Positions 42,298 to 53,046 of a stretch of 64,000 nt of DNA are shown here, piece by piece (the stretch's first letter is position 1; each line of letters begins with the position of its first letter). Source of the stretch: Methylosinus sp. PW1 (lineage in GTDB: Bacteria > Pseudomonadota > Alphaproteobacteria > Rhizobiales > Beijerinckiaceae); assembly GCF_000745215.1 (NCBI RefSeq), contig NZ_JQNK01000009.1:1736001-1800000 (forward strand), given 5' to 3'. Both the position numbers and the translations under genes were made by a program. The notes under the pieces were generated by a model. That model saw nothing but the letters and a program-made list of their open reading frames with translations. It had not been told where the DNA came from and searched no databases.

Positions 42298-42849
42298 CTA
42301 GAGCTCGTGGCCCTTCTTGCGCATCTCTTCGCGCACGCGCGTCATCATGTCGACGGAAATCTTCTGCGACCACGCCTGCATGGCGACGAACATATCGCTC
42401 ATCAGCAGCGGCTGCATGCCGACATATTTGCGGCCCGAGGCGCTCTTGAAGAAGGCGGCGACATCCTCGAGCTCCTTGGGCGAGAAGCGCTGCGTGTAGA
42501 GCTGCGCGGCGCTGTCGATCATCTCCTCGACCTTCTTGTCGAACTCCGGCCGCACGGCGGCGAGGACGAGATTGAGGTCCGGCACCATTTCTGGCCGCGT
42601 GCGCGTCACCGAAAGGGCGATCTGCTCGAGATATTGCGGAATGATGAGCCGGAAAGACGAGGCGATCCCGGAATCGACGACGATGGTGCGCGCCAGCGCC
42701 AGCTGCGCCGGCGTCGCCACGACCGTGGGAGCCGAGGCGATGGGCGGCGAGACGGCCGCCGCAGGGGCGGCGCCCGGCCGCTGCTCGGCGGCGATGGCGG
42801 CGGTCGCCAGAATGAGCGCGGCGAAACCGATCGTCAGGCGAAAAATCAC
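42298..42849 (-). CDS. Exported DUF2059 protein
   Basis: A 183-residue periplasmic protein with a signal peptide (1-20, ending A-I-A-A) and a helical DUF2059 domain at about 100-165 (Y-T-Q-R-F-S-P-K-E-L-E-D-V-A-A-F-F, S-A-S-G-R-K-Y). Function unknown. It lies between rpiA and gor, an arrangement seen in many alphaproteobacteria. Confidence 0.87.
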   Translation of the reverse strand: MIFRLTIGFAALILATAAIAAEQRPGAAPAAAVSPPIASAPTVVATPAQLALARTIVVDSGIASSFRLIIPQYLEQIALSVTRTRPEMVPDLNLVLAAVRPEFDKKVEEMIDSAAQLYTQRFSPKELEDVAAFFKSASGRKYVGMQPLLMSDMFVAMQAWSQKISVDMMTRVREEMRKKGHEL

Positions 42850-42897
42850 TCGGGACGTCTCCTCGTGAAACCAATTCGGCGGCTTTGCGTCGCTTCG

Positions 42898-43614
42898 TTA
42901 CGCCGCGCCCAGCCGGCCCAGCGTCGAGACGCCGTCGCGGCCGGCGACGACCACCGCCGTGGCGAGGCCGATGAACAATCCGTGCTCGACGACGCCGGGA
43001 ATGGCGGAGAGGCGATCAGCCAGCGCGTCAGGATCGGAAATCGCGCCGAATGCGCAATCGAGGATCAAATGGCCGCCGTCGGTGACGAAAACATGGCCGT
43101 CAGGCTTCAGCCGCGGGCCGACGGTCCCGATTAGGCCGAGTTTTTTCGCCGCGCGCTCGACATGCAGCCGCGTCGCCTCGGCGCCGAAAGGATCGATCTC
43201 CACCGGCAGCGGAAAGGCGCCGAGCGTCTCGACCTTCTTCGATTCGTCGGCGATGACGATGAAGCGTTTCGACGCCGCAGCGACGATTTTTTCCCGCAGC
43301 AGCGCGCCGCCGCCGCCCTTTATGAGGCGCATTTTCGCGTCGAGCTCGTCGGCGCCGTCGACGGTGAGGTCCAGCTCCGGCGCCTCATCCAGCGTCGCCA
43401 GCGGCACGCCCAGCGCGGCGGCCTGCGCGCGCGTGCGCTCGGAAGTGGGAACGCAGAGCACCTCGAGCCCCGCTTTCACCTTTGCTCCGAGCAGATCGAC
43501 GAAATGCGCCGCCGTCGAGCCCGTGCCGAGCCCGAGCCGCATTCCCGGCGCGACGGCCTCGAGGGCCACGGCGGCCGCCTGTCGTTTCAGCTCATCGGCG
43601 GAAGGGGCGGGCAT
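42898..43614 (-). CDS. rpiA: Ribose-5-phosphate isomerase A
   Basis: Interconverts ribose 5-phosphate and ribulose 5-phosphate in the pentose-phosphate pathway. The 238-residue protein shows L-G-L-G-T-G-S-T-A near 28, [11 protein letters not shown] near 82 and [11 protein letters not shown] near 96, containing the catalytic Asp and Lys. ATG 43614 gives the canonical N-terminus; longer in-frame starts run into the ABC-F gene. It heads the rpiA-DUF2059-gor group. Confidence 0.95.
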   Translation of the reverse strand: MPAPSADELKRQAAAVALEAVAPGMRLGLGTGSTAAHFVDLLGAKVKAGLEVLCVPTSERTRAQAAALGVPLATLDEAPELDLTVDGADELDAKMRLIKGGGGALLREKIVAAASKRFIVIADESKKVETLGAFPLPVEIDPFGAEATRLHVERAAKKLGLIGTVGPRLKPDGHVFVTDGGHLILDCAFGAISDPDALADRLSAIPGVVEHGLFIGLATAVVVAGRDGVSTLGRLGAA

Positions 43615-43723
43615 GGGCGGCGTCCTCTGTCGGTCGATTGGGAGAAAAGGCGGATAGTCGTTTCGTCGGCCGAAAGCAACGGCGGGCGGCCGGCAATTCC
43701 TCAAAGGGGGAGGGTGACGCGCC

Positions 43724-45538
43724 TCACCCGCCGATCTCTTCCCGCTTGATCTCCAGCTCCAGCCAGTTCTCCTCGGCGGCGGCGAGCTCTTCCTCCACTT
43801 TCGCGAGGAGCTTGCCGGCCTCGGCGAATTTCGCCGGATCGCGCGCATAGAGGCCGGGATCGTCGAGGAACTTCTGCAGCTTCTCCCTCTTGCCGCGCAA
43901 TTCCTCCATTTTCGCCGGCAGCGTCGTCAGCGCATGCTGCTCGGCGAAGGAGAGGCGCGGCTTGGCGGCGGATTTCGGCCGCGGCGCGCTCGCCGCTTTC
44001 GCCTTCTCCTCGCGCGGGGCGGCGGCGGCGCTTCGCGCCTGCACGCCCTCGCCGCGCTGCGCCACCATGTCGGAATAGCCGCCGGCATATTCGAGCCAGC
44101 GGCCATTCCCATCCGACATCAGCACGGAAGTGGCGACGCGATCGAGAAAATCGCGGTCATGGCTGACGACGATCAGCGTGCCGGGATAATCGGCGAGCAT
44201 TTCCTCCAGGAGATCGAGCGTCTCGAGATCGAGATCATTGGTCGGCTCGTCCAGCACCAGAAGATTGGACGGCAGCGCCAGCGCGCGGGCCAGCAGCAGG
44301 CGCCCGCGCTCGCCGCCGGAGAGCCGGCCGATGGGCGTGCGCGCCTGCTCGGTCCCGAACAGGAAGTCCTTCATATAGCCGACGACATGCTTGCGCTGGC
44401 CGTTGATCTCGACGAAATCCGAGCCGCCGCCGGTCAGCGCGTCCTTCAATGTCGTCTGCGGATCGAGGCTGGCGCGGCTCTGATCCAGCGTCGCCATCTC
44501 GACCGAAGCGCCGAGCCGCACATGGCCGCCGTCCGGCGCCAGCGTCCCCGTCAGCATTTTGATGAGCGTCGTCTTGCCCGCGCCATTGGCGCCGACAATG
44601 CCCAGCCGATCGCCGCGCATCACCCGCGTCGAAAAATTATCGACGATGGTCCGATCGCCGAAAGCCTTGGAAATTCCCCGCGCCTCGACCACCAGCGCGC
44701 CGGAGGTCTGCGCCTCGGCGACCTCGAGCTTTATGTCGCCCGTCGGCCCGACATGCCGGCGCCGCCGCGCGCGCATCTCATGAAGATCGGAGAGGCGCTT
44801 CTGATTGCGCTTGCGGCGGCCGGTGACGCCATGCTGCAGCCAATGCTCTTCCGCGACGATCTTGCGGTCGATCTTGTGCTGCTGCTTTTCCTCTTCCTCG
44901 AACTCGCGGTCGCGCCAGGCCTCGAAATCCTTGAAGCCGCGCGACAAATAGCGCGTCCGCCCGCGATCGAGCCAGACCGTCGAGCGCGTCAAATCCTGCA
45001 GGAAGCGGCGATCATGGCTGATGATCACCATCGCCGAGCGCAGGCCGGCGAGCCGCTCCTCGAGCCAGAGAATCGCCGGCAGATCGAGATGGTTGGTGGG
45101 CTCGTCCAGCAGCAGCACGTCCGGCTCCGGCGCGAGGATGCGGGCGAGCGCGGCGCGGCGGCCCTCGCCGCCGGAGAGGCTGCGCGTATTTTCTTCGCCC
45201 GTGAGGCCGAGCTCGAGCAGCAGCGCCTTGGCGATATAGGGATCGTCGGTCGGACCGAGGCCGTCGACCACATAATCCAGCGTGGTGTCGAATTTCGAGA
45301 GATCGGGCTCCTGCGGCAGATAGCGCAGGCTCGCGCCCGGCTGCAGGAAGCGGGCGCCGGAATCCGCCTCCACCTCGCCGGCGGCGATGCGCAGCAGGGT
45401 CGATTTGCCCGAGCCATTGCGGCCGACGAGGCACAGCCGCTCGCCGGGCGAGACGGAGAGATCCGCCGATTCGAAAAGCGGCTTGCCGCCGAGCGTCAGC
45501 CCGACATTCTGGAGCGTCAAAAGGGGTGGCGGGGCCAT
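43724..45538 (-). CDS. ABC-F family ATPase (Uup-like)
   Basis: A 604-residue soluble protein with two ABC cassettes and no membrane segments. Walker A motifs are G-R-N-G-S-G-K-S-T near 41 and G-A-N-G-A-G-K-T near 316; signature motifs are L-S-G-G-E-G-R-R and L-S-G-G-E-R-G-R. A charged linker separates the cassettes and a C-terminal coiled coil (about 510-604, [10 protein letters not shown]) is typical of Uup. These proteins act on ribosomes or DNA structures rather than transport. Confidence 0.9.
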   Translation of the reverse strand: MAPPPLLTLQNVGLTLGGKPLFESADLSVSPGERLCLVGRNGSGKSTLLRIAAGEVEADSGARFLQPGASLRYLPQEPDLSKFDTTLDYVVDGLGPTDDPYIAKALLLELGLTGEENTRSLSGGEGRRAALARILAPEPDVLLLDEPTNHLDLPAILWLEERLAGLRSAMVIISHDRRFLQDLTRSTVWLDRGRTRYLSRGFKDFEAWRDREFEEEEKQQHKIDRKIVAEEHWLQHGVTGRRKRNQKRLSDLHEMRARRRRHVGPTGDIKLEVAEAQTSGALVVEARGISKAFGDRTIVDNFSTRVMRGDRLGIVGANGAGKTTLIKMLTGTLAPDGGHVRLGASVEMATLDQSRASLDPQTTLKDALTGGGSDFVEINGQRKHVVGYMKDFLFGTEQARTPIGRLSGGERGRLLLARALALPSNLLVLDEPTNDLDLETLDLLEEMLADYPGTLIVVSHDRDFLDRVATSVLMSDGNGRWLEYAGGYSDMVAQRGEGVQARSAAAAPREEKAKAASAPRPKSAAKPRLSFAEQHALTTLPAKMEELRGKREKLQKFLDDPGLYARDPAKFAEAGKLLAKVEEELAAAEENWLELEIKREEIGG

Positions 45539-45618
45539 GGGGTCCGATATGTCCGCGCCGGCGGGACGAGGCCGGCCCCGCGTCTTTTATCGCACTCGCC
45601 CCATAACGCCAGCCCGGC

Positions 45619-47058
45619 TCAATGGCTCTCCGCCAATGTCGAGGCGGCGCGCAGGAAGCGCGAGGGGTCGACCGGCTCGCCGTCCACCCGCACCTCATAG
45701 TGCAGATGCGGCCCGGTGGAGCGGCCCGTCGAGCCCAGCCGCCCGACCGTCTCGCCCGGCGCGACCTCCTGGCCGAGGGCAACGGAAATGGCCGAAAGAT
45801 GCGCATAGCGCGTGGCGAGGCCGGAGCCATGGTCGATCTCGACCATCTGCCCATAGCCGCCGCTCGGCCCGGCGTTGACGACCACGCCGCCCGCCGTCGC
45901 GCGCACGGGCGAGCCGTAATCATCGCGCAGATCGACGCCCGTATGCAGCGCCGCCCGCCCGAAGAAAGGATCGGTGCGATAGCCGAAGCTGGAGGTGGTT
46001 TCCGGCGCGCCGGCGAGCGGCTTGCGCAGCGGCACGCTGGGCAGCGCGCTGCGCAGGCCCTCGAGCGTTGTGGCGGCGGTCTCGGCGGCGCTGAGCTCGC
46101 GCTCGAAGAGATCATTGCGCTCGGCCGGCACGAAAGGCCCGCCGGAGAAGCTCTCGGGAGGAGCGCCGGCCTTGGCGCGACCCTTGGGAAGAAAACGCTC
46201 GACCGGCAGGCCGGCGACATCGAAAGCGCGCCGCAGCCTTGCTGTCGCCGCCCGAATCGGCTCGACCAGCCGGCCGAGGCGCTGGGTCTGCTCCCGCTCG
46301 GCGTGATCGAGCGACGCCTCCAAATGCGCGAGGCGCGACTGCATCGGCAGGCCAGCCTCGGCCGCGAGGCGGGGCGATTCGGCCTGCGGCGCGAGTTCCG
46401 CCGAGGCGCCGCGGCGCTCGGCCGTCGGCGTGCCCGAAGAGTTGGCGGGCGCATCTTCGTCGCGTCGCAGCCGTAGCTCGAGGCCCTCCGGCTGTGGCTT
46501 GTCGAAACCGGCGAAGGGCTCCGGCCGCTCCTCTTGCGCCGGCGCATAGGCGCTGACGCCGGAAGGCAATCCCACAGTCGGCCCGCCCACAGCCGGCGCG
46601 GCGACCGAAGGCGCGCGCCTCTGCGCGGTCACGCCGGCGGGAGCCGCATCCTTGGAGGCGACGCCTTCGACGAGCCGCGCCACCAGCGCCGCCCGCGTCT
46701 CCAGCTTGGCCTGGCGGGCGACCAGCGTCTGCACCTTGCTCTCGACATCGCCCTGGGCGAGAAACTGCCGGCTCGTCGCCTGATCGAGCCGTAGCCGCAT
46801 GGCGGCCAGCCGATCCTCATAGGCGTAGCGCATCTGAGTCTGGCGATCGACCAGCTCGGCGAGCATGTCGTCGCGAAACGCGAGATAGGCGGCCGCGCAA
46901 GGCGCGAGCAGCCCCGCCCCGAGCAGAACGAGACCCGCCACGGCGAGCGTCGGGGGCGACAGCTCCAGCCGCCGACGGCGCGAGGCGAGCGTGAATTCGA
47001 CGACGAAAGGAAGCCGCTTTTGTCGCGGTCTGAGATCGTTGGCTTTCGGCATGCGCAT
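45619..47058 (-). CDS. M23-family (LytM) peptidoglycan peptidase, membrane-anchored
   Basis: A 479-residue protein with one N-terminal membrane segment (about 38-62) and a coiled-coil region (about 75-130), followed by a variable linker. The C-terminal M23 domain is at about 350-470. Zinc ligands are in H-T-G-V-D-L (His and Asp) and H-L-H-Y-E-V; the conserved G-S-T-G-R-S-T-G-P precedes the latter. It probably cleaves or regulates cleavage of peptidoglycan cross-links during growth. Confidence 0.9.
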   Translation of the reverse strand: MRMPKANDLRPRQKRLPFVVEFTLASRRRRLELSPPTLAVAGLVLLGAGLLAPCAAAYLAFRDDMLAELVDRQTQMRYAYEDRLAAMRLRLDQATSRQFLAQGDVESKVQTLVARQAKLETRAALVARLVEGVASKDAAPAGVTAQRRAPSVAAPAVGGPTVGLPSGVSAYAPAQEERPEPFAGFDKPQPEGLELRLRRDEDAPANSSGTPTAERRGASAELAPQAESPRLAAEAGLPMQSRLAHLEASLDHAEREQTQRLGRLVEPIRAATARLRRAFDVAGLPVERFLPKGRAKAGAPPESFSGGPFVPAERNDLFERELSAAETAATTLEGLRSALPSVPLRKPLAGAPETTSSFGYRTDPFFGRAALHTGVDLRDDYGSPVRATAGGVVVNAGPSGGYGQMVEIDHGSGLATRYAHLSAISVALGQEVAPGETVGRLGSTGRSTGPHLHYEVRVDGEPVDPSRFLRAASTLAESH

Positions 47059-47272
47059 GTTCCAGAGGACCGCCCCGGCGCGCGAGCCGCGAGCGCGCGA
47101 GGGGAGGTCGGCGGCCTGTTACACCTCATTAAGGTTAACGATCGGCAAATCTGCCGCGGGAGCCTCGAGCGAGGCTGGGCGAAAGGATCGCGTTTCGAGC
47201 CTTGATCGCCGAGGCGAACGCGTGCTATTGGGCGCTTCGCCGCGAGCGGGGCAAGTCCCCGCTTTCGCCCCT

Positions 47273-47362
47273 GGAGAGGTGGCTGAGTGGTTGAAAGCAC
47301 CGCACTCGAAATGCGGCATACGGGCAACCGTATCGGGGGTTCAAATCCCTCCCTCTCCGCCA
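47273..47362 (+). tRNA. tRNA-Ser (anticodon CGA)
   Basis: Ninety bases including an encoded CCA. The acceptor stem pairs GGAGAGG (47273-47279) with CCTCTCC (47352-47358); discriminator G. The anticodon arm CCGCA-CTCGAAA-TGCGG gives anticodon CGA at 47307-47309. A long variable arm (CATACGGGCAACCGTATC region) identifies a class II serine tRNA. The T-arm GGGGGTTCAAATCCCTC is intact. An integrase gene starts 69 bases downstream, so the 3' end serves as an attachment site. Confidence 0.97.
47350..47362 (+). other. Candidate attL core at the tRNA-Ser 3' end
   Basis: Thirteen bases, TCCCTCTCCGCCA, at the 3' end of the tRNA recur exactly and in the same orientation at 58141-58153. Together with the adjacent integrase this fits a tRNA-targeted integration core. 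The repeat is short, so the true core could be a few bases longer or shorter. Confidence 0.6.
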
Positions 47363-47430
47363 TCTACAATCCTATGATGAATCAATAAAATTTTAGGCGT
47401 TGCCGCTGCAAGATACACGGCGGCATACAC

Positions 47431-49425
47431 ATGGCGGGCGCGTCTTATCTTTGGCGGCGGGGCTCCAAGTTCTGGTTCCAGATCGCGGTCCCCAAGGACC
47501 TCGCCTCCCACCTCGGCAAGACGCCGCTCCGCCTGCCGCTTCCCGCCAGCGATCACAAGGACGCGTCCCGTTATGCCCGCGTCCTCGCCGGGGCGGCCGA
47601 GCGATGGTTTTCGGACATGTCGGTTTTGAAAAAGCGATTGGGCGGCCTCGGCGCCCTACAGTATGCGGCCGGGGAACATCGCGACCCGCGGGGGCGGATT
47701 TTGAATGCGCTTCTCGCCGAAATCCAAGACGTCTTGTCCCCTCAGGCCGGCATCGAAAAACCCAAGAAGCGAGGACACGGTTCCGCCGACGAAATAATTG
47801 CTGCTTTCGAGAAGCGCAGCCAAATTCTCGAAGGCATGCTCGCGGGGCTTCATGAAAAGGCACGGGATATCGCGCGAGAATATGCCGATTTCGTCGCGGA
47901 AACCCACGAGCGCAACCTCGTGCAGGCCGAAAGGCGCGAGCATGAGATGCAGGAGGCCGAAATAGACGCAGAGCGCGATCAGGACCGCGTAACGGAAATC
48001 GCCAGCATGAAGCGCAAGCTCGCCGCCTCCCAAGCAGAGACGGTCGGCCTGAAAGATCAAATCGTCGCGGAGGGTGTCGCACGCCTCGAAGTGCTGTCCG
48101 AGGCGAAAAAAACGATTGTGTCGGCCGATGCTGCGATTTCCGAGGTGTCCGACCTCAAAGACATCAGTGGGGACCTCATCAGCCGGCTCGACAACCGGGG
48201 GCCGTTGCTGTCGGAGTGCCTTCCCGCTTTCTTGCAGGATCGCGAACTCAAAGGCGTCGCAGCGAAAGAGGTTGCGATGCTTGCAAGGAAGGTCAGAGAC
48301 TTCATCGACCTGATCGGCGACAAGCAGGTTGCCGCCTATTCGCTGACGGACATTCAGCAATTCGCCAATAAGCTCACATTTCTCCCCGAACGGCATACGC
48401 TCGGCACTCGCTGGGAAAACATGAGCTTCAAAGAGATTATCGAAGAAAACCAAAATCGTCGTTGTCCAAAGACCCGATATCTATGTGAGAAAACCATTCT
48501 CACGAACTATGTCGGCAGAGTTAAAACAGCGATACGGTGGCTCTGCGCGGAAAACAAGGTCGCCTACGCATTCGAAAATACCCCGACGATACGTGTGGCG
48601 GCCCTCGGATATTCGATCATCCGTCACGGCTTGTCCTACGAATCTGTCAACCGCCTCCTGTTTCATTCCGCAAGAGCGGATTCCGCGGAAGAAATTTGGA
48701 TGCCGCTTCTCGCCCTATTGACCGGCGCGCGTCTCGGAGAACTCGTCTATTTTCGTGGAACCGACGTCATGTTGATGAATGGATGCTACGTGCTGGACTT
48801 GACGCGTTATGCGAGCAACCCCGGCGGCAACAGCGATCGACGGGTCAAGAACAGCAACAGCCGTCGCCTCATCGTCCTGCATGAAAAAATTGTCTCGCTG
48901 GGCTTCGTCGCATGGGCCGAACAACAATCGGGGTGGGTGTTTCCCGCATTCCATCGCTATAGGTCCGATCCTTCGAAGAAGGCGCCGAGACCAACGAATG
49001 CCGCCTCTAAACGGTTTCAGCGCCTGTTCGAGCTATGGGGCCTAAAAAAGGACCGGGTGGAGGTCTTTCATGCGTTGCGCCATACATACAAGGATTGGAC
49101 GCGCGCGCAAAAAGTCGAGGAACGCACCATCGCTTTGCAGACCGGGCACAGCTTGCAAGGCATTGCGGTCCAATATGGAACGAAGGCGCTTCGTAATGAC
49201 GAAATGAGGCTGCTCGCCCATCTCTCTCTTCCCGAGGAATGGAATCTGGCGCCATACGACGGCGCCAAGGAGCGAGCCGAGGATACGCAGCGCGCCACCC
49301 GGCGCCGGCAGGCCCGTGCAAGCAGGCAGGGCCGAGAACGCAGTCCAAATCATAACCCACAAATATCGGATTGGATCGGACTGCCGGCGTTCGCCGACGC
49401 AGAACCAATCGATGACGGCGCTTGA
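47431..49425 (+). CDS. Tyrosine-type site-specific integrase
   Basis: A 664-residue integrase with an extended N-terminal part. Residues 1-60 resemble the short DUF6538-type N-terminus (Y-L-W-R-R-G-S-K-F-W-F), and about 125-235 are predicted coiled coil. The catalytic domain (about 395-600) has Arg434 (L-L-T-G-A-R-L-G-E-L), His547 and Arg550 (F-H-A-L-R-H), His573 (T-G-H-S) and nucleophile Tyr582 (V-Q-Y-G-T-K), so it looks functional. It lies 69 bases after tRNA-Ser and should catalyse integration and excision of the island. Confidence 0.92.
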   Translation: MAGASYLWRRGSKFWFQIAVPKDLASHLGKTPLRLPLPASDHKDASRYARVLAGAAERWFSDMSVLKKRLGGLGALQYAAGEHRDPRGRILNALLAEIQDVLSPQAGIEKPKKRGHGSADEIIAAFEKRSQILEGMLAGLHEKARDIAREYADFVAETHERNLVQAERREHEMQEAEIDAERDQDRVTEIASMKRKLAASQAETVGLKDQIVAEGVARLEVLSEAKKTIVSADAAISEVSDLKDISGDLISRLDNRGPLLSECLPAFLQDRELKGVAAKEVAMLARKVRDFIDLIGDKQVAAYSLTDIQQFANKLTFLPERHTLGTRWENMSFKEIIEENQNRRCPKTRYLCEKTILTNYVGRVKTAIRWLCAENKVAYAFENTPTIRVAALGYSIIRHGLSYESVNRLLFHSARADSAEEIWMPLLALLTGARLGELVYFRGTDVMLMNGCYVLDLTRYASNPGGNSDRRVKNSNSRRLIVLHEKIVSLGFVAWAEQQSGWVFPAFHRYRSDPSKKAPRPTNAASKRFQRLFELWGLKKDRVEVFHALRHTYKDWTRAQKVEERTIALQTGHSLQGIAVQYGTKALRNDEMRLLAHLSLPEEWNLAPYDGAKERAEDTQRATRRRQARASRQGRERSPNHNPQISDWIGLPAFADAEPIDDGA

Positions 49426-49430
49426 TCTGT

Positions 49431-49946
49431 TCAAGGTCGAGGGGGGACATATCCGCCGGGCGCGTCCGCATAAATTTCGGCGAGCAGAATTTCCGCTTGA
49501 AAATCGGGCGGTGGCGTGCCGGGCGCGATATTCGGCACATATGGAAAATCTGGTTCGATGTCTTCGAGCGCAGGAAGCCTGACGCCAGGTCGGTTGAGCA
49601 CGAACACCAGCACCCAGCCGGCGAGGACGAAATTCTGAATCGTCAGACCCACTCTGCGCGCAATGGCCTCGGCACTGTCGAGCGAGTCTTCGCTCGAACT
49701 GACCGACATGAGCAGGGGACCGCCGAGCGCCGCCGGCTTCAGGACGCCGGCGGCGCGCAAGATGTCATAAAGAGAGCCGCGGTCGGAGCGTGTGAGGCGC
49801 GTCTCGAGAAGATGGGCGAGCAGCGCACGCTTTGCAGGCGGATCGAGATCATCACGAGACAATATCCGCCCCGCGCCATCGACGACGAAACGCACAAAGC
49901 CGCCTGACACAGCGTCGAAGCGATCGTTGATGAATTGTTTGGGCAT
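49431..49946 (-). CDS. Hypothetical protein of the island
   Basis: A 171-residue protein I do not recognise. It begins M-P-K-Q-F-I-N-D-R-F-D-A-V-S-G-G-F-V-R-F, has a central stretch with L-L-E-T-R-L-T-R-S-D-R-G-S-L-Y-D-I-L-R and a hydrophobic stretch V-L-A-G-W-V-L-V-F-V-L near 115-125, and ends in a Pro/Gly-rich tail. ATG 49946 is used; ATG 49955 or an upstream GTG/TTG are possible. It ends six bases from the convergent integrase gene. Confidence 0.5.
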   Translation of the reverse strand: MPKQFINDRFDAVSGGFVRFVVDGAGRILSRDDLDPPAKRALLAHLLETRLTRSDRGSLYDILRAAGVLKPAALGGPLLMSVSSSEDSLDSAEAIARRVGLTIQNFVLAGWVLVFVLNRPGVRLPALEDIEPDFPYVPNIAPGTPPPDFQAEILLAEIYADAPGGYVPPRP

Positions 49947-50210
49947 GATTCCCATTCCAGAACTGGTGATGAGATCATGCTCCCCGAGTTTTGTTGGTAG
50001 AGCAATGGTAGCACTGCTAAAAATTTGAAATTGGAACCATGACTCCTGCGACTCTCTATTTCGCAAAAAATCGACTCAGCTCTAGCGGTGCTACCTTGAC
50101 ACTCATGGAACCTGTGCGAATCTCAATGCAATCACGACGCAAAGCCAGCAGTGTGCGGTGATACCGCACAGGCTGGCCAAGGGGGCGCCGCCCCCTGTGG
50201 AACCCCGATC

Positions 50211-50555
50211 ATGCCCGCGACTGTGCCGCGTTCATTCAAACTGCGTCCCGATGAGGACGACGCTATGAGAAAGGCTGCCGCATCCCTCGGCATCGGCCCC
50301 GCGACTTTCGCCGCCGAGGCCGTGCGCGCCGCTATCGGAACGAAGCGCGTTCGGCCGCTTCCCAAGAACCGCGGCGAGGTCGCCGAAGCGGTCCGCGAGG
50401 CGACCGGTGAAATTGGGCGCGTCGGAAATAACGTCAATCAGCTCGCGCGGGTCGCGAATTCGGGCGGGCGCGTCGATGCGGCCGCATTGGCGCCGATCCT
50501 CGCGAGCCTTGCCGCCATCGATGCAAAGCTCAGCGAATTGGCGCGATTGTCGTGA
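50211..50555 (+). CDS. MobC-like mobilisation (relaxosome accessory) protein
   Basis: A 114-residue DNA-binding protein. The N-terminal half begins P-R-S-F-K-L-R-P-D-E-D and is ribbon-helix-helix-like. The C-terminal part has the MobC hallmark G-R-V-G-N-N-V-N-Q-L-A-R-V-A-N near residue 75. It should bind an oriT and help a relaxase. The stop overlaps a GTG that starts a relaxase-like frame which the IS element then interrupts. The upstream stretch 50067-50210 is a good place to look for oriT. Confidence 0.82.
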   Translation: MPATVPRSFKLRPDEDDAMRKAAASLGIGPATFAAEAVRAAIGTKRVRPLPKNRGEVAEAVREATGEIGRVGNNVNQLARVANSGGRVDAAALAPILASLAAIDAKLSELARLS

Positions 50556-50632
50556 TTATCACGCACGTCCGCCATGGGCGTTCGGCGCGAGACGCCGCGA
50601 ATCTCGCCGCGCACCTTCTCAAGGAGGAAGAC
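50552..50632 (+). pseudogene. Relaxase gene fragment (N-terminal 27 codons), cut by IS21-family element
   Basis: GTG 50552 overlaps the mobC stop. The translation reads I-I-T-H-V-R-H-G-R-S-A-R-D-A-A-N-L-A-A-H, matching the beginning of relaxases of the type with R-G-G-A-x-x-L-A-x-H-L-L. The IS left end begins at 50633, and the frame meets a stop inside the IS at 50636. The rest of the relaxase is absent from the window, so the element is no longer self-mobilisable by this route. Confidence 0.65.
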
Positions 50633-50744
50633 TGTTGATTTCCACTGAGAGCTGACCCAGGCAGCACGAGTTTTTCCACCGAGAACTGACCCATGTTCGA
50701 ACCTTTCCCCCTCGACCGTCGTGGGGGACCTTGGAGTGATCGAC

Positions 50745-52274
50745 ATGGAGTTATTGAGCGTCATCCGACGCTGGCGATATCGGCAGGAGTTTTCGATCCG
50801 GGAGATTGCGCGACGCACGGGGCTGTCGCGCAATACGGTGCGCAAATACCTGCGCTCGGACAGCGTGGAGCCGGGGTTCGCCACGCCCGATCGACCGAGC
50901 CGGCTCGATCCGTTCGCCGACAAGCTGGCGCACATGCTGCGTCAGGAGGCCGCAAAATCGCGCAAGCAGAAGCGGACGGTCAAGCAGTTGCACGCGGATC
51001 TGGTCGCCCTCGGCTACGACGGCTCCTACAATCGCGTGGCGGCGTTCGCGCGCGAGTGGAAGGCGGCGCGGCATCGGGAGCAGCAGACCTGCGGGCGCGG
51101 CGCGTTCGTGCCGCTGACGTTTCTGCCCGGCGAGGCGTTCCAGTTCGACTGGTCGGAGGATTGGGCGATCATCGCGGGCGAGCGGACGAAGTTGCAGGTC
51201 GCCCAGTTCAAGCTCTCCTACAGCCGTGCGTTCTTCCTTCGCGCCTACCCGCAGCAGACGCATGAGATGCTCTTCGACGCCCACAACCACGCCTTCCGCG
51301 TGCTGGGCGGCGTGCCCCGGCGAGGCGTCTACGACAACATGCGCACCGCGATCGACAAGATCGGGCGTGGCAAAGAACGCCAGGTCAACGCCCGCTTCGC
51401 CGCGATGGTCAGCCACTTCCTGTTCGAGGCCGCATTCTGCAATCCGGCCTCCGGCTGGGAAAAGGGGCAAATCGAGAAGAACGTTCAGGATGCTCGTCAT
51501 CGCCTCTGGCAGCCAATCCCGAGCTTTCCGTCGCTGGCGGCGCTCAACGACTGGCTGGAGGCGCGATGCCGCGAGCTGTGGGCCGAGATTCCGCACAGCG
51601 CGCAGCCGGGGACGATCGCGGAGGCTTGGCGCGAGGAGGTTCCGCAACTGATGCAGCCTCCGCGGCCATTCGACGGCTTCGTCGAACACACCAAGCGGGT
51701 CACGCCGACGTGCCTGATCCATCTGGACCGCAATCGCTACAGCGTGCCGGCTTCATTCGCCAATCGCCCCGTCAGCGTGCGGGTCTACCCTGAGCGCGTC
51801 GTCGTCGCCGCCGAGGGGCAGATCGTGTGCGAGCACGCCCGCGTCTTCGCCCGGTCGCATGACGACAAGAGCGTGACGGTCTACGACTGGCGGCATTATC
51901 TCTCCGTCATCCAGCGCAAGCCGGGCGCGCTGCGCAATGGCGCGCCCTTCGCGGAACTGCCGGTCGCCTTACGGACGCTGCAACAGCGCATGCTCGAGAA
52001 GCCGGGAGGCGACCGTGAGATGGTCGAGATTTTGGCTCTGGTCCTACAGCACGACGAGCAGGCCGTGCTGACCGCCGTCCAATTGGCGCTGGAGGCCGGC
52101 GCGCCGACCAAGACGCACATCTTGAACCTGTTGCATCGCTTGGTGGACGGCAAGCCGGTCGACGCGCCGCCCGTGAAACCGCCCAACGCGCTGACGCTCA
52201 CCACCGAGCCGCAGGCCAATGTCGAGCGTTACGACGCGCTGCGCAAGGGTCGGGAGGCGCGCCATGCGTCATAA
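50745..52274 (+). CDS. istA: IS21-family transposase IstA
   Basis: A 509-residue transposase. The N-terminal helix-turn-helix reads [21 protein letters not shown] at about 18-38. The DDE integrase core includes Asp in F-Q-F-D-W-S-E-D near 132, Asp in V-Y-D-N-M-R-T-A near 196 and Glu in K-G-Q-I-E-K-N-V near 242. ATG 50745 has GGAGTG upstream; an earlier GTG at 50721 is possible. The 3' end overlaps istB by 11 bases. The frame is intact. Confidence 0.95.
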   Translation: MELLSVIRRWRYRQEFSIREIARRTGLSRNTVRKYLRSDSVEPGFATPDRPSRLDPFADKLAHMLRQEAAKSRKQKRTVKQLHADLVALGYDGSYNRVAAFAREWKAARHREQQTCGRGAFVPLTFLPGEAFQFDWSEDWAIIAGERTKLQVAQFKLSYSRAFFLRAYPQQTHEMLFDAHNHAFRVLGGVPRRGVYDNMRTAIDKIGRGKERQVNARFAAMVSHFLFEAAFCNPASGWEKGQIEKNVQDARHRLWQPIPSFPSLAALNDWLEARCRELWAEIPHSAQPGTIAEAWREEVPQLMQPPRPFDGFVEHTKRVTPTCLIHLDRNRYSVPASFANRPVSVRVYPERVVVAAEGQIVCEHARVFARSHDDKSVTVYDWRHYLSVIQRKPGALRNGAPFAELPVALRTLQQRMLEKPGGDREMVEILALVLQHDEQAVLTAVQLALEAGAPTKTHILNLLHRLVDGKPVDAPPVKPPNALTLTTEPQANVERYDALRKGREARHAS

Positions 52275-53046
52275 TCCCGCCGCCGGCGCCATCGTCATCA
52301 TGCTGCGCAGTCTCAAAATGCACGGCATGGCGCAAGCCGTCAGCGAGCTGACCGAGCAAGGCTCCCCGGCCTTCGAGGCCGCGCTGCCGATCCTGTCGCA
52401 ACTCTTGAAGGCGGAAACCGCCGACCGGGAGGTGAGATCGATCGCCTACCAGCTCAAGTCCGCGCGGTTCCCGAACTATCGCGATCTCGCCGGCTTCGAC
52501 TTCGCCAGCAGTGAGGTCAACGAGGCGCTCGCGCGCCAGCTTCATCGCTGCGAGTTCCTCGAGGATGCGCATAACGCCGTCCTGGTCGGGGGACCTGGCA
52601 CGGGCAAGACGCATCTGGCGACAGCGATCGGCGTCCAGGCGATCGAGCATCACAGAAAGCGTGTGCGGTTCTTCTCCACCGTCGAGCTCGTAAACGCGCT
52701 CGAAGCCGAAAAGCACCAAGGCAAGTCGGGCCAAGTCGCGGCGCGGCTCGTTCATTCCGATCTCGTCATCCTCGATGAGCTCGGCTACCTGCCGTTCAGC
52801 GGCTCCGGCGGGGCGTTGCTGTTCCATCTGCTGAGCAAGCTCTACGAGCGAACCAGCGTCATCATCACGACGAATCTGAGCTTCGGCGAATGGGCCGCCG
52901 TCTTCGGGGACGCCAAGATGACGACGGCTCTGCTCGATCGCCTCACTCACCGCTGCCATATCCTCGAAACTGGAAACGACAGCTTCCGGTTCAAGGACAG
53001 CTCGGCGAAGGCGGACAAACCTGCAAAGGAAAAGACCAAAACTTGA
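52264..53046 (+). CDS. istB: IS21-family helper ATPase IstB
   Basis: A 260-residue AAA+ ATPase related to DnaC that selects targets for IstA. Walker A is [10 protein letters not shown] near 108, Walker B is L-V-I-L-D-E-L-G-Y near 168 and sensor residues lie in [10 protein letters not shown] near 200. It overlaps istA, as is standard. The frame is intact, so the element may be active. Confidence 0.95.
   Translation: MRHNPAAGAIVIMLRSLKMHGMAQAVSELTEQGSPAFEAALPILSQLLKAETADREVRSIAYQLKSARFPNYRDLAGFDFASSEVNEALARQLHRCEFLEDAHNAVLVGGPGTGKTHLATAIGVQAIEHHRKRVRFFSTVELVNALEAEKHQGKSGQVAARLVHSDLVILDELGYLPFSGSGGALLFHLLSKLYERTSVIITTNLSFGEWAAVFGDAKMTTALLDRLTHRCHILETGNDSFRFKDSSAKADKPAKEKTKT

Noticed and set aside
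43934..45700. 588-codon plus-strand frame opposite the ABC-F gene
   Set aside because: Shadow of a conserved ATPase; no motif and no ribosome-binding site.
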